This document shows, piece after piece, positions 35,281-48,549 of a DNA stretch of 64,000 bases. The position numbers and the translations under genes are program-made. Source of the stretch: Asterochloris sp. CNOR1 (Eukaryota > Chlorophyta > Trebouxiophyceae > Trebouxiales > Trebouxiaceae); contig OZ017750.1 of NCBI GenBank assembly GCA_963969365.1, positions 1-64,000 on the forward strand, read 5' to 3'. The notes beneath the pieces were generated by a model. That model was given only the letters and a program-made list of their open reading frames with translations. It had not been told where the DNA came from and made no database searches. Numbering within the stretch: the first letter of the stretch is position 1; each line of letters starts with the position of its first letter.

Positions 35281-38200
35281 ATGGATGTGATCAAAGGAGC
35301 CACACGGCATCTGCAGAGAGCTGCTGTTGTGACCGAGGGTTCCACTGTCAAGTGAGAAGGCACAGTAAGCAAAAGATCTGCAGTGATGCCAACAACATCT
35401 CTGACTGGTGCCACCCTGGCCCGCAGGTACTCTGAAGTGTTGACCAGAGCTTCAGCGCTTGCTCAATCATTGACAAATGGCACGCATGCAGCATCAGGTC
35501 AGCATGCATTGCGGTGTGCTGCATCAGGCTCTGTACTTGAGAGAAGCTCAGCGCATCGCTGAGCAGATGTACCTGAGTCACATACTTGAGTAGGATGTCA
35601 TTGCAGGTCAGTATGGCGAGCGAGTTGCCATCATGGCGCCCCCAAACAGGCACTACGTGGAGGCCACCTGGGGCACATGGCTGGCCAGAGGCATTGCGGT
35701 GCCACTGTGCCTGTCCCACCCTGACAGGTGCATGTCGGCTCAAGCTGTTCTCCCACAATGCAGCAGCAGGTTCCTTTGCCTGGCCATGCACCCCTGCTTG
35801 GGCCTGAGGAATGCTGCTTGTCTGCTTGTCTGCTGACTGAACATATGTGGTGCTTCAAATGAGTTTGCTTTGTTCTGCAGGGAGCTGGCCTATGTCATCG
35901 AGAATGCCCAAGCTGGCACTGTCCTGACGACGCAGGAGTTTGCCCCCAGGGTGGCGCCGCTTGCTCGTAAGGCGCAGGCCCGCTGCCTCATCCTGGAGGA
36001 GATGGCAGCCACCAGTGACACCTTCAGCTCACAAAGTGCCACCCTGCAGCAGCCCCTGCCCGACACAGGTGAGCGCAGGATTACTAGTCTGAGCATTGAT
36101 GTGCTTGGCCAGCCCAAACAGATAGGCAGTGCTGATTGGTTTTGCAACCACCTGATCCAGACGCTGCCTTGAATCCAGCAGTTGCCAGTTGCGGGGGGCG
36201 CAGTGGTATGCAGGTCGTTGCCTCTGCCAGTGTGACAACTGCAGCGTGTTTTGAGTCTGCCATGGCATGCGACCATTTGTCATAGGCCCGCGGCAGGGTA
36301 GAGCAGATTCGCAGGTTAAAAGGGGGCCCTTTCTCAAGTGGCCAGAGCCATCATGGCTTATGACTGTGACCTGCAGATGCTGATGTGCAGCACACTGCTG
36401 CTTGAACACCTGCAGCCCCATATTGCAGAGTCAACTTCCAATAGGGCCCTGTTTGCAGGCCAGGGCAGCAGCTTGCCCTGATGCAGGAAGCTTTGAGGCC
36501 GGGTCGTCTGCTGCCTGCAGATGCCAACGTGCAGGAGGACACTGCCGCGCAGCTGGCATTGGAATGGTTGGCCAGTCCAAACGGGCCCCAGCAGCATGAT
36601 GGAGCGCTCATTATCTACACCAGCGGGACCACGGGGAGACCCAAAGGTGCTTGGGATCAGGCACTGCTGGCTGCATGTATGTGTGTGCGGCTGTGCGGTC
36701 TGGGTGCTCCTCTCGCCGCACCATCTCTGACAAGTTTCGTAAGCTGTTGATGCGGCCACCGCCGCACTGCAGCAGCAGGCAAGCCGTGGGGCACCACAAG
36801 GTTGGTGTGCATCAGCAGCATTGCTGGCTGTACCCAAACTGCAGATATGTGCACTCAGCTATGCCACATGGTCTGCACAGATCCCATGTGGATGTCAACA
36901 ACAGTGCAGTCTAGGTGCCGTCTTCAGCAGGCCACCACACTAAAGCACAGGCTGCTTGCACTGCTTGCATGGGCTTGTGCCACAGTGAATTCACTATCTC
37001 TGTCGACTTGCCTGCTGCATGGCAAGCAGCGCTGGTGCCCCTGCAGACGTCCAATCAGCAGCGTAAGGTCATCACTGCCGCCGGCCCTGCACACCAAGCA
37101 GCGCAGGAGCCAGGACAGGCCTGCAGGTTGAGGCCACAGTTGACGCTGTGCATGCCGGCTGCTCAAGTGTGCCGCAGCAGCTTTCTCGCTTGCACATGTC
37201 TGCAGCGTGGGCCCGTCCTGGCCTGCAGGCACCCTCTATGGCCACACATCAATGCAGCAAGCTGCAGCGTTGATGGCCTTGCATGCAGGCTCCTTGCGCT
37301 CTGTGCGCCCACTGCTGCCAGGGCGCAAGGGCTGTAGTGCATGTGCAGATTGCCTGCCAACCTTGACTTTGCAGGGGTAAGATACTTTGCACACCCACTG
37401 CAGCACTTGTGCAGGGTCCATCTGGATGTCATGGAAGCAGCGCCGTCCCCTGAGCAGACTCTGTACGCTGGCTCCAGGGCGGTATAGCATGCGCAGCGCT
37501 GAGGGCTGGTGCCTGCAGCATGAGCCAAGGACGATCCTTGCCCTGCAGGCACGCTGCATGCCATTCGCAGCGATGAGACGCGTGCTTTACGCTGGCTCAG
37601 CACAACCCACTCCCTTGAAGGCATCCCCGACCCAAGATGCAGCGTCCACCTCTGCATGTTGTGGCCCTCATGGCCCAGCATCGCTGATTCTGCGGTGCAG
37701 GCGCTCTGCACACCCATCGCGGTGTGGGTGCCCAAGTGGCAGCCCTGTGCAGTGCCTGGCAGTGGGCCCCAGAGGACCGCATCCTGCACACGCTGCCCCT
37801 GCACCACATCCACGGCATCATCAATGCGCTGCACTGCGCCCACGCCGCGGGCGCCTGCGTGGAGTTCCTGCCGCGCTTCTCCCCGGGGGAGGTGTGGCGC
37901 TGCCTGAAGGTGGGCCTGGGTGGCTGTTCTCATGCTGGGCTGGGCTTCAGGTGTGGCAGCAGCGTCAAAATCTGGGGATTTGGGCAGAGCCTGACGCGTC
38001 ATGATGATATTGCGCACAGCATGGCCTGCGCCACCCCCTTGCCTCCATGTCAAGCCTGACGATGCAGATGTCTGGAGGCGCACACGTGTTTCAATGGTAC
38101 TGAGAGACGTCTGTTTTAGGGTCGAGCAATGCTTGGAGGGCGCAGCAGTCCTGCTGCATTGCACAGCCTCCGGCACTGTGCAGACAGTCAGGTCAAGGCA

Positions 38201-39801
38201 CAGGCACAGAAGAAGAAGCTGCCAGAGACATGGGTGCGCGGTGTACTTCTTGGGGCTGAAGGCAAAGCACTGTTGGCTGCCCTCCAGCACCCTGCATAGC
38301 ACATACCACTGGGGTTGCTCAATTGATGAGGGTGCTGGCATGTATCTCATACGTGTCTGTAGGAGCCCCTGGTTGCTCCTGACAGCTGCAGCGGCTCCAA
38401 GGGGCATCATGCAATGCCTGAAACCTATGAGGAACCAACTGAGGGTGGCAGCTTGTAAAGCACAGCTTGTGACATAGCTGAGTCCAGGGGCATTTCCAAT
38501 CTGCACTGCTTTCTACAGAGGGAAGAGGACCCAGTGACTGTGTTCATGGGTGTCCCCACCATGTACAGCTACCTGCTGAACCATTCTGATGAACTACCTG
38601 AAGAGCAGCAGGACTCAGCCAGGTGAGCCCCATTGGCATGCTGGTGCTGGGCAAGCACCAGCCCTAAGCTTGAAGAAGGTACATATGCCCTGAGAGTGTT
38701 GCCATCTCCTGTCCGCCCTTTGTGACAGCTGATTCGCACAGCAGGGGAGCGCCAGCAGGTGACATCCTGAAGATACGTCCCTGTGTGCAGGAAAGCAGCT
38801 GCACGGCTACGCTTGACTGTCAGCGGCTCTGCTGCTTGCCCCATGCCGATCATGGAAAGGTGGGAGCAGCTGTCAGGTGCTCGACTGCTGGAGCGGTACG
38901 GCATGACAGAGACGGGCATGGTGGTCAGCAACCCCTACAAAGGTGAAATGCAGAGCCCTAGTGCTGTGGCAGCCAGTGTGGGCAGCCTTTCAAGCCCCTC
39001 AAACAAGCGGTGCGATGAGTTTATACATTTGAAAATGGGTTGCGGCACGGCATGCAACGCTCAACCCCGCTCTGCTGGTGTGTTCTCTCAAAAGGTGCTT
39101 GCTTGATGCGAGCTGGATGACACCTGTCGAGTACATTGCTCACTGCGCCGCAGGTGACCGGCGTCCAGGCACTGTTGGGCTGCCTCTTCCAGGCGTACAG
39201 GTCACTGTCAAGGCACCAGAGGCTGGCAACGAGCCTGCTGAGGGCGTCACTCAAGGTGGGCATGGCCTACAGTGGTGGATGCCCTGCTTAACAAGCAAGC
39301 TGACGGATTGTTGCCTGTCTTATAGGTCCAGGGGAGCTGCTTGTGAAGGGCGACTGTCTGTTCAAGGAGTATTGGCAGAACCCAGATGCCACAGCTGAGG
39401 CATTTGATGAGGAGGGCTGGTTTTGCACAGGAGACACAGCACAGGCTGAAGGCGCCCCCGCTTACTGGAGAATTCTAGGCCGCACCTCTGTCGACATCAT
39501 CAAGACGGGAGGGTACAAAGTCAGCGCAGTCAGCATTGAAAATGCTCTCCTGGAACATCTGCAGATCAACGAATGTGCAGTCTTCGGTGTTGCTGATGAC
39601 GAGCTGGGTGAACTTGTGGCTGTTGTGATTGCATGCCCTGAGGGACAGCAACCAAGCCTTCAGGATGTGCAGACTTTTGCTGCTGAGCGCCTGCCACGCT
39701 ACCAGGTACCAAAAAAGATGGAGGTTCTATCCTCCATCCCCAGAAATGCAATGGGCAAAGTCAACAAGAAGCAGTTGAGACAGGAAGTGTTTGGCCAGTG
39801 A
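35281..39801 (+). CDS. AAE13: Malonyl-CoA ligase (acyl-activating enzyme 13 / ACSF3 type)
   Basis: AAE13/ACSF3 enzymes use ATP to join malonate to CoA, clearing free malonate and feeding fatty-acid synthesis; in plants they act in cytosol and mitochondria. Ten exons (35281-35351, 35427-35497, 35607-35727, 35881-36068, 36521-36646, 37701-37909, 38519-38622, 38791-38942, 39154-39255, 39326-39801) join in frame to 539 aa, close to the Arabidopsis protein. Adenylate-forming motifs are all present: IIYTSGTTGRPKG (about 180-192), HTLPLHHIHGIINAL, LLERYGMTETGM, GWFCTGDTAQ, GRTSVDIIKTGGYK, and the C-terminal catalytic lysine in NAMGKVNKKQL. The combination HHIHG plus GMTETGM and the overall match favour AAE13 over 4-coumarate or long-chain ligases. 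Intron 5 exceeds 1 kb. No clear transit peptide is visible, so a cytosolic form is likely from this ATG. Confidence 0.94.
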
Positions 39802-39969
39802 CATTCAGGAAATCATTATGCCACTGATGAACTAAGGATTGAACAGTTCATGAACTCACAGGAGGGAAGGGGATATGCAGCGCAGCATTCAAGGCATATA
39901 CTGATATGGAGACACAAAAAATTTCTGTCCACGAAACACATGGCGTCCAAAAAGAGAGCAGCATACACA

Positions 39970-42900
39970 TCAGCGGCATGATGTTGGGCAGTGGTCCAGC
40001 AGCACCTGGCAGCTGATCTCGCTTCCACAACATACATAGAACAGTGCAAGAGCCACTGGCTCCTTGAGGGCTCTGTCAGAGATGCCCTCAAGGGCAGCCA
40101 GCACATGCTCATGGCCCTGCTGCAATGTGAGCGGGGCGGGCAGCGCTGGCAGCTGCTCCTCTGCTGCATCTGGGGGGGCCGATCCATTGGCAGCCACCTG
40201 CTGGTCATCAGACGGCAAGCTGATGGCCTGCAGGGTCGATCGACAATGCAAAAAACAGCAGGGTGCACTGGGGTCTGTCAGTGTTGCTTTGAAGTTAAAT
40301 TCGACCACATGAGTGGCAACACAAGGCAGCTCAGCATCACGCCCGGAACCCCCAAGCAGACCCCTGCCCAGCCCACCTGGACAGCAGGGAAGCCGCAGGC
40401 CACCATGACGGCATGGCACACGCTGCTGATGTGCTGCACAGCCTGGACGTCATTGGCGCCCCTGTGCAGGAGCCGCACCAGCACCTGGATGGCCCCAGTC
40501 CCACACGCCCTCTGCTGGGCTTCCTGCTGGCCCACACACAGGCATGAAAGCGTATGGCAGGCCTGCACAGGGCACACTTCTTTCAGAGGCCACCAGGATG
40601 GTGGGTGGAGGACAGCAGTTCATCGGAGGTTGCCGAGGACCATGACCCACCTGAATGACGACTGCACCATCGCTGCTCATCAGTAGAAGTGTGACAGGCT
40701 CTATGGCATCGACGAGAGCCTGCTGCGCCTGCTCAAAGCCTCGCGCCAGGCATGAGATTGCCTGGCAGGCGTGCCCTGCAGCCAGGATCAGGCGCCTCTG
40801 TACAAGCTGCATGTCAAATCAGGATGTACTCAATGAGGCATCTCCTGCTGTGCATTATCTTGATAAAGAGGAAAGGTGTCAATCCGCCCACCATGGCCTG
40901 CAGGCGGGGAGGAGCAAAGTGCCCGGCGGCAGCATCTGCGGGCAGGCGAGCAGGCCACTACCGGAACATGGCCTCAGCCACACAGGAGCAGAAGTAAGCA
41001 CGGTGGCGCCGTATCGGGCTAAGCAAGCTCCCGACCACTCACATGCAGCCTCGAAGAGGGTTGGTTGCTGTGCCTGGGAGGGTGTCCGTGCGACTGCAGC
41101 CACCATGCGGAGCAGCAGGCCGGCTGCTCCTGCACGCAGCGCCTGAGCCCTGTTGGCTTCGTGTCCATCCACCAGCACAGCCAATGCCTTGGCTGATTCG
41201 ATGGTCGCCCTGCAGGGAGACAGTTATCAGCTGGTGCATGGCAGACATACACATGGGCCTCTGACATGCTTCCAGCAGCTGCCCGGCAGCAGGCAACAGA
41301 GACTCGCGGCCATGCATGCAATGCTGAACCCCCTCACCCCTAAACCCTGGGGAAATTGAGACGCAGGCAGCAGGCCATCTTGGAGCTGCACGACCCCTCC
41401 CTGGCCAGTCACATGTGACCATGCTTGCCGGTGTGTAAAACACTTTGTGCTGGTGAGCCTCGCCTGCAGTCTGCTAGGTGCACCTGATGAGTGGGGTACA
41501 TTCATGGAATGCTTCATCAAGGCCCTGGTGCAAGCAGAGCTGCTGAGGAAGCCACAAGGTAGCATGCCAACCTGCAGAGATGGAGCCCTTGCAGCTAGCT
41601 CCACGCCCTGCACTGCCATGCGCAGCATACGCTGCGCACCAGACAATGTCACTGTGTCCCTTTCTGCTGAGCAGCTGGAGGACTTGCAGAGACCCTGGTG
41701 GGCTCGGTGCAACAGGCACAGGGGCGGGGCCACCCACTGACGGCACATGAAGCTGGCAGGCCAAACTGAGTGCTCGATGCATCAGGTTGCCGCACCACCC
41801 ACCTAGCATCCACACCTACAGCCAGCGAGGCCTGCAGGAGCGCAATGATCAGCTGCAGCGCATCCGCCTCGCGCACGGCGTCCTGGCAGGGCTGGTTGAA
41901 GGCAGCCACGTTGGCGATGGCGCCCGCAGCATAGTAGGAGGCCTTGTTCTGGGGTCCTGCCCGGAGAAGGTCTGCCAGGAAGGGGATTCCCCCAGCACGC
42001 CGCACTGCGTTCTTGTTGGCTGCAAGCATGTGTGCACGAGGTGGTCATGGCATGGTATGAGATGGGGGTTGGACTGGTATCAAGCAGCAGTCCTGCAATT
42101 ACACCTGCAGAATTCTCAGGACAATTCGCTTTTGACAGGTGCTGCATGTCCAGAGGCGACTCAGTGCAAGAGGGAGGGGCAGGAAGGGCTGGCAACACAA
42201 CTCAAAGCACCAACCATAGCAGCGCCCCCTCAGAAGATGGGCTCATGACGACAGCTGAGAGGAGCACCTTGGTTGCCGTTGGTCAAGGAGGCGATGGCCA
42301 GCGCAGCTGACTTGGCAGCCAGCTGGTCAGGCCCCGCAGCCAGGATGAGCACGAGGGGTTCCACAGCGCCCGCTGCCCCCAGCGCATCCTGCACTGCCGG
42401 CGAGTCGGCAGCGAGCACATGCAGCGCTCGTGCTGCGCACTCTGCCACCACAGAGTCGGGGCCTGCTCCCAGCAGGTCCACCAGCGCGGGGAGGCAGTCA
42501 GCCTGCAGGGCAGCAGCAGGAGGGTCGCTGCGCGGCAGTACGTGAAGCACTTGTTTGGACAGAACAGGCTGTGGCACAGCTTTTGTCCAGGAAACAAGTA
42601 GCTGCTGTTGTGTGCAGGCTGCATCTCAGTCAAAACCCGCAGCAGAAACCTGGATCAGACAAGCATACCGACTGCAGTTTGGCAGGCAGGCGCAACTGTG
42701 CATGCCAGTTCCAGCCCCCAGCCTAGGTCTCAGCATGCCAAACCTGCATGCATCTGCGAGCTGGCGGCACGCTCACCTCGGCGGCCAGCTGCTTATTGAT
42801 AGCGTGGTCTGTGGTCAGACTGTGCAGAGCCCATGTGGCTCCTTCTGCGTGCGGCCCATGCGGGCCATCCTGAATCAGCGCTGTCAGCAGAGGGATGGCG

Positions 42901-45900
42901 CCCTGCAGACAGCACTGGCACTGGGCACTCGTGAGCATGCTGCAGTATCTGAGTGTGTGCCATCAGGGCTGCTGCAGGAGGCATGCTGCAGACATGGGAG
43001 GCTTTACTTGTTGTGCGCAATGGGGCCAGCAGGCGTGCTGCTCAGGGTGGACAGCAGTCCATCCAGCTCACACCAAATATGTTTCTGGTGAGGATCTGGG
43101 TCAGTGCTGGCTGACGGACCCATTACCCTGGCTGAGGCAGCACTCCAGCAGGGAGCCATGGCACGTCCTCCATTACAACAGCTGCCAAGATGGTCAGGCC
43201 GTCAACAAGCGACAGGGCAGGCGTGCAGCCACTGCATGCCTCTTCTCTGCAGCAGCCACATAATTGACATGGAGTGCCCACCTGCTGCCCGGCTGCACTC
43301 TGGTTGCCCACGTTGCGCTTTGCAAACGTCCCCAGCGCCCACAGCCCCGCAGCCAGCGCTGCTCTGTCTGTCTGTGTGCGGACAATTTGCAGCAGCAGCT
43401 CTGCACCTGCACGCCATGTGCACTCATTGCTCATGTGCACGCAGACTTACAAGATGAGCTGGATGCCGCAGAGATGATCCATGCACAAACTAGGAAGAAG
43501 ACAAGACACTCAAGGACTGATTGCCCCCAAGCAGGCGCACACTTCTTCATCTGCTGTGCAGAAGACATCTTGTGGCGATCTTGACATGCATCAACAACAC
43601 TGACCTGGTGAAGGGTCCCTCTAGGGCATGCGCGCCAGGATGGTGCACACTGTGATCATTCTGGGGATCTGTTTTCCTACTCTGTGTACGCCTGTGGCTT
43701 GTGTCCGTGCATAGCCCAGCACCCTCCAAAAACTCTACCATGTGATACCTCAGGGGTTTGTGAATGATGTCTGCATCAAGCAGCTGTCATCACTGCCCAC
43801 CTCCAGCGGCCCGCACAGCATCCTGGTTGGCGGGGCAGTCTGTCATGCAGCTGCCAAGCGCCCAAGCTGCGGCTGTGAGGAGCCCGACACTGTGCTGCTG
43901 CTGGGCAGCAGACTCTTCCTTGGAGTCCTGCGCGTGAGCCAGGTGGGGCAGTCAGTGAGGCTGCGGGCGTGCACAGAGAGGTGCAGGAGGACATGTGATG
44001 GCTGCGCCAGCAGTGCGAAGTGCAGACTGAAACCCCCAGCCATGGATTTGACGCACGTGCTCAGGCAGACAGAGCCTGCCCCTGTGCACAGCCTGCACAT
44101 GCCAGCAGGCCAAAGCCGACCTTCTCAATCTGACCACTCCCCTGGCTGTGTTGCTTGCCCGGCTCAGCATCTGGGCCATGCTCTGCCAGCTGCTGCTCCA
44201 GGATGAGGGTCAGTATAGCCAGACCTTCTGCCTCTGAGACAGCCTGCAGGCATATTGGTTGGCATTTAGGGCTATGCAGGCATGATATCTAAAGCCTCCA
44301 CCACCTGATGTGTCCACCATCACCCCCACCATGTATAGACTTGGACAGCATCTGTCACCACGATTTGGCACTGATGCCCTTACTGGTATGCACCCACACC
44401 AGTCGCTGCACCAAGCTGCCCCTAAGACAAGCATGCTGAGGCTCTCAACAAGTTCCACCCCAAAGCATGGGCTCACTGTACGGGAGATGACCAGCCCATG
44501 TCTGTCTTGGAGCCACAAGTTGCAAACAAGGCCCTTGATCAAAACTCCCAGGCAGGGGGGCTTGAAAGATATGATCTAGGGTTGCATGCTGGCCTTACCA
44601 GCTGGTTGGCTGCACACTCATCCACGAGGCTCTGCAGCGCCCAGGTGAGCCGCACTGCAGCCACTGCGCCCCTGGAGCCAGGTGACAGGCAGGCCACCTG
44701 CAGGCCAGCTTGCAACGCGTCAGCAGCTGCAGTGGTTAGCAGCAGTGCAAGCATATGCATCAGGCTGGTGCACCTCAGGCTGCATGTTCTCAGGCGCAAG
44801 GCAGTGCTGCCACGAGATGGCTTGAACCACTGCTCCCTCTGCAGACTGGCATGTGTCTACTCTTCAGCAGATACTGGCATCACACCGAGCATGCAGCAGT
44901 CCTGCACCAGAGCAGTTTGGCAGCTAGCACCAACACATCGGGAGGGACAGTGCCCAGGCAAAACCACTGCAGGCTACCTGAAGCTGGTCCAGCACTGCAA
45001 CCACTGCGCCTGCAGCCCCCAGCAGCTCTTGGTTGACGCCATTGCCGTCAGCCAGGGCGCGGACCAGTGCCGCAGCGGTGGGCATCATGCCCCGTGACAG
45101 CCCCAGCTCCCCTGCCAGCAGCAGCAGCTGCACCGCAGGCTGCATGCCTCCCTGCTCCCGCACCTGGTCCTGCCCAGACGTGCTGCCACTGATCAGATTG
45201 ACCAGGCTGGCCGCCACAGCCCTCAGCAGCGGTTGCGAGGGGTGACGCGCCCTGCAGCAAGAGCGCACATGCTGGTCAGGCATCTGCCTGCTGCCACATG
45301 CAATGCTTATGCCTGTTTGCGCGGCCTAGCCAGTGATGACACCCCGCAAGCTGCACGATGCTGTAAGCAGGGGAGCATGTAGGGTGGCAGATGCTGGGTC
45401 CCAGTATGACTTGGGGCAGTCAAAGGGGAGAGCAGGAGAAGGGTCCCAGTATGACTGGGGGCAGTCAAAGGTGAGAGCAGGAGGAGGAGCTCGAAGCAGC
45501 CCCCCCTGCCAGCATCAGGGACCAGAGTCAGGCTCGATGCAGATGAGTATCACTCAAAAGGGCCTGCTCATGCAGCAAGCCCACAGAGACAGGCCAGCTC
45601 AGCTGAAAACGGGTATCAGTATCAATATCAATATGACAGTATGCCCCATGGGCCTTTTTGTCATAAGGCGCGATCCGCACCTGCAGGTCTGCCGAAGACT
45701 GTTGAGGTGGGTAGGCGCCGCCGCCTTACTCTTGGGTGCCGCCTGCTGCTGCACAGCGCTTGCTGCCATGGGACTGAGCGGCGGCTGCAGCGACGTGCTG
45801 CGTCGCAGAGCAGACTTGCCGCTGCCAGTGCCAGCGCCACCACCAAAACCGCTGCCACTACCCGCTGCAGCTGACGCAGCTGTGGGGGTGGCCACAGCGC

Positions 45901-48538
45901 CGGACATTGCCCTTTGCAGCCCTTCAGCGCCTTGTTGCTGGGCAGGAGGGACTGTGGTTGCCCGAAAGCTGCTGAGCCGCCGCAGCAGGCCGCGGAAGCC
46001 AGTGCTGGGTGGCGGGGGCAAGCCATCAGCGTCTGCTGCGCTGGTACGGCCGCTGCCCAGTGCCGCCGTGGGGCTGGTGGGGTCGGCTGTGCCGGTGCTG
46101 GCCAGGCTCTCCAGGCGCTCCAGACTGCTGCCGCCATCACCATCGCTCATGGTGCATTCCCCTAGGCCAGAAGGTGGCCTGCAGTGAGCAAAGCGGGATT
46201 TGGCGACAGCGCCAGAGGGCCAGCATCAGCTGCATTTGTGCCATATGGCCTTGTCTAACAGTGACACGACCTCTTCTTACATGCTGGTACTGTTGTGCAT
46301 GCTGCGCATGGCAGGTTATCGGCAGCAGCATCAGTGAATTCATGCTCACCGGATTGGACACAAGGGGCTGTCTGGCGGCAGAGCTGAAGCCGCCATTGGG
46401 GCACTATTGGGTTTGACAGGCGCAGGCTTCCTGGGCAGCTCTGCTACGCTGCTGCCTGCCCCCAGCTGCTGAATCACAAGATTCAACTGGAGCAACTGCT
46501 GCAGCAGATGGGTCAAGCCGTGCACCACCCCAGCAGTGGCCACAGCCTGCTGGCGCACAGGATCTAGGTCCACAGTGAGGCTGCTCAGGATCTCTGCCGC
46601 CTCTGTGTTGATGCCCGACTGGGCGGGGCTCATGAGGCTGATCACAAGTGGAACAGTGCCTGCCAGAATGCAGGCCTCCTTGGCCTCGGGGCAGCCTGCA
46701 TCAGAATGGGAGCCTTGGAGCACCTGGTTAGAGAATTGGGACAGTGAGATGCATTGTGGACACTTGCTGACACAGATTTGCACAGCAGAGCACTTGTCAG
46801 CGACCCAGCAACACTTCAGACATGCTGCAACAGAGGAGGAGATGATCTAAACCCAATCTGATGCAAAACCACCTCCAAAAGCCTAGGCGTGCAAAGCGTC
46901 TCAGGCCAGGAGGGCCAGGCTGGTGGCAGCCGGGGGCATGATAGCCGCAGGGATTACTAAAGAGGTGATGAGCCACCTCACCTGCAGCCAACACACGTAG
47001 CGCTCCAGCTGCCTCCTTGGCAGTGACCAGGCTGCTAGTGCCTGCAGATAACACCCGCCAGAGGGCCTCTCTTGAGGTGGCATCCAGATTGCGCAGCTGG
47101 GTCCGCTTGTTCACGAAGCTCACGTCCAGGCAAAGGGAATCCTCCTCTGGGTCATCATCTGCCGCGGATGAGTGGCTGGCGCTGGCAGCGGCGGCCTCCA
47201 CACGCTGCTCCAGCAGGCGGCGCCCCAGCAGCCAGCCGCCCAGCAGCGTGGCATGCTGCGGTGCGGCCTCTTGCTGGGTGAGCAGACGCAGGAGGCTGGG
47301 GGCAGCCCCCGCAGCGGCGACCTGCTGCTGGTTGGCAGCATCGCTCTGCATGAGAACTGCCAATGCCCGTGCCGCCAGGGCGGGTAGCTTCAGCCTGGCG
47401 CTCCCCTGCAGCGCGCAGCAGGTGATGAGCATGGTATCAGGTCTTCAAGAGATCTGAGCTGCAATATGCAAGGTGCGCAGGCAGGAGACAATGCTGCCAT
47501 GGCGTTGCAATTTGATGCTGCCACAGCCAGAAGGGCGCAAGCTGGGACTGCAAGTCCCTTTTTCCCAAGACGCAGGTGAGGCTTGTCGGAGCTCTGTGGC
47601 AGCCCAGGCAGGTTTGGGGTGGGCCCTGCCAATGTAAGCACGATCTGGGCAAGTGACGCAGCAGCTTGCACGCATCGGGAGAGGGGAGAAGGTAGCCAGG
47701 GACACACCTGTGGGCCCAGCGGGTGCAGGGACAGCATCTGCACCAGCACAGGCAGCGCCCCAGCAGCGCGCAGGGCAGCCCTGCCCAGATCATCATCGTC
47801 CCCCAGGCTCATGATGAGCCACACCAGGTCCTGCGCCACAGCATACTGTGCCCTGTGCAGGCTCTGCTCCAGCAGAACCACCAGCTGGGGCAGGCCGCCA
47901 GAGGCCAGTATCAGGTCTGTGACAGCAGTGGCGCTGGCAGCGCATCGCCGCAGGGCGCACACAGCATGCTGAGTGGCAGCTTCATCCACGCTGCCGCTCA
48001 GCAGGTCAATAAGCCGCCTGCAGGCAGGTAATTGGCTGCCTTTGACGTGAACCAAGCTGCATACAGGACACTGATAACATCAAATGCAGTTTTGACGCTT
48101 GAACTTGCACAGTCAGGGGCACGCACAGTACCTGATGTAATGAGGCCGGCAGCTCTATGCAGGCACGGGAGCGCCCAGCATCCAAGTGCTTCAGCAGAAG
48201 GCAAACCTGATTACGCCAAGATCAAACAGCATGCTGGTGCTGCCAACGTCCTGGGAGAAGCTGGCAATAATCCAGGTTGCTGCCTCAACAGCGTCCGTGG
48301 ACCAGACCAATGTGTTTTGGAGGATGCCAGCCAACAACTTGAGGATTCCCAGCCCTTGGAGAGCTGATCTGATGCGGGCGTCATGCTGGATCAGGAATGC
48401 CAGCAGCCAGAGCCTTGCTCCTGAATAATAGCTTGGGTGCTCGACAAGCTGAAGCAGTCTCTGACAGTTCTGCTGGATTGCCTCTTGCTGCCCTCCCCTG
48501 CTCAACAAGGCTGGCACGCCTTTTGCATGACTTGCCAT
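39970..48538 (-). CDS. Large armadillo-repeat protein
   Basis: The start at 48538 (MASHAKGVPALLSRGG) fits a first exon to 48215 with a GTAATC donor. Successive exons carry armadillo repeats: DLILASGGLPQLVVLLEQS (about 48018-47709), ADAANQQQVAAAGAAPSLL-like text (47410-46978), TVPLVISLMSP (to 46353), GAVVAVLDQLQ (45250-44980), GAIPLLTALIQDGPHG (about 42910-42770), LPALVDLLGAGPDSVVAE (about 42515-42265), NKNAVRRAGGIPFLADLL (about 42018-41820), and on to a stop at 39970. A low-complexity S/P/G/A linker lies at about 46190-45688. I checked the junctions around it and they keep frame, so this is one gene and not two. ARM solenoids bind partner proteins; a Vac8/ARO-type role is possible but unproved. 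It ends tail-to-tail with AAE13, 168 bp away. The total length is not fixed. Confidence 0.8.
45396..45485. repeat. 45-bp tandem duplication in ARM-gene intron
   Basis: Two adjacent 45-bp copies (45396-45440 and 45441-45485), each starting GGGTCCCAGTATGACT, differ at three positions. They lie in the intron between the linker exon (ending about 45688) and the exon starting about 45250 of the ARM gene, so no protein repeat results. The low divergence suggests a recent event. Confidence 0.92.
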
Positions 48539-48549
48539 TGCCTCTGTTA

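Noticed and set aside
37163-38506. 447-aa minus-strand open frame, the longest in the window
   Set aside because: It overlaps AAE13 exon 6 and long AAE13 introns on the other strand, has no domain and has mixed composition; it is a chance frame in GC-rich DNA.
41338-41352. Short CCCCTAAACCCTGG, possible internal telomere repeat
   Set aside because: Barely two partial units; expected by chance or of no weight alone.
46150-46150. Separate gene starting MSDGDGGSSLERLES inside the ARM locus
   Set aside because: The upstream exon (ending CG at 46353) joins in frame through an acceptor near 46190 to reach this Met, so it is internal.
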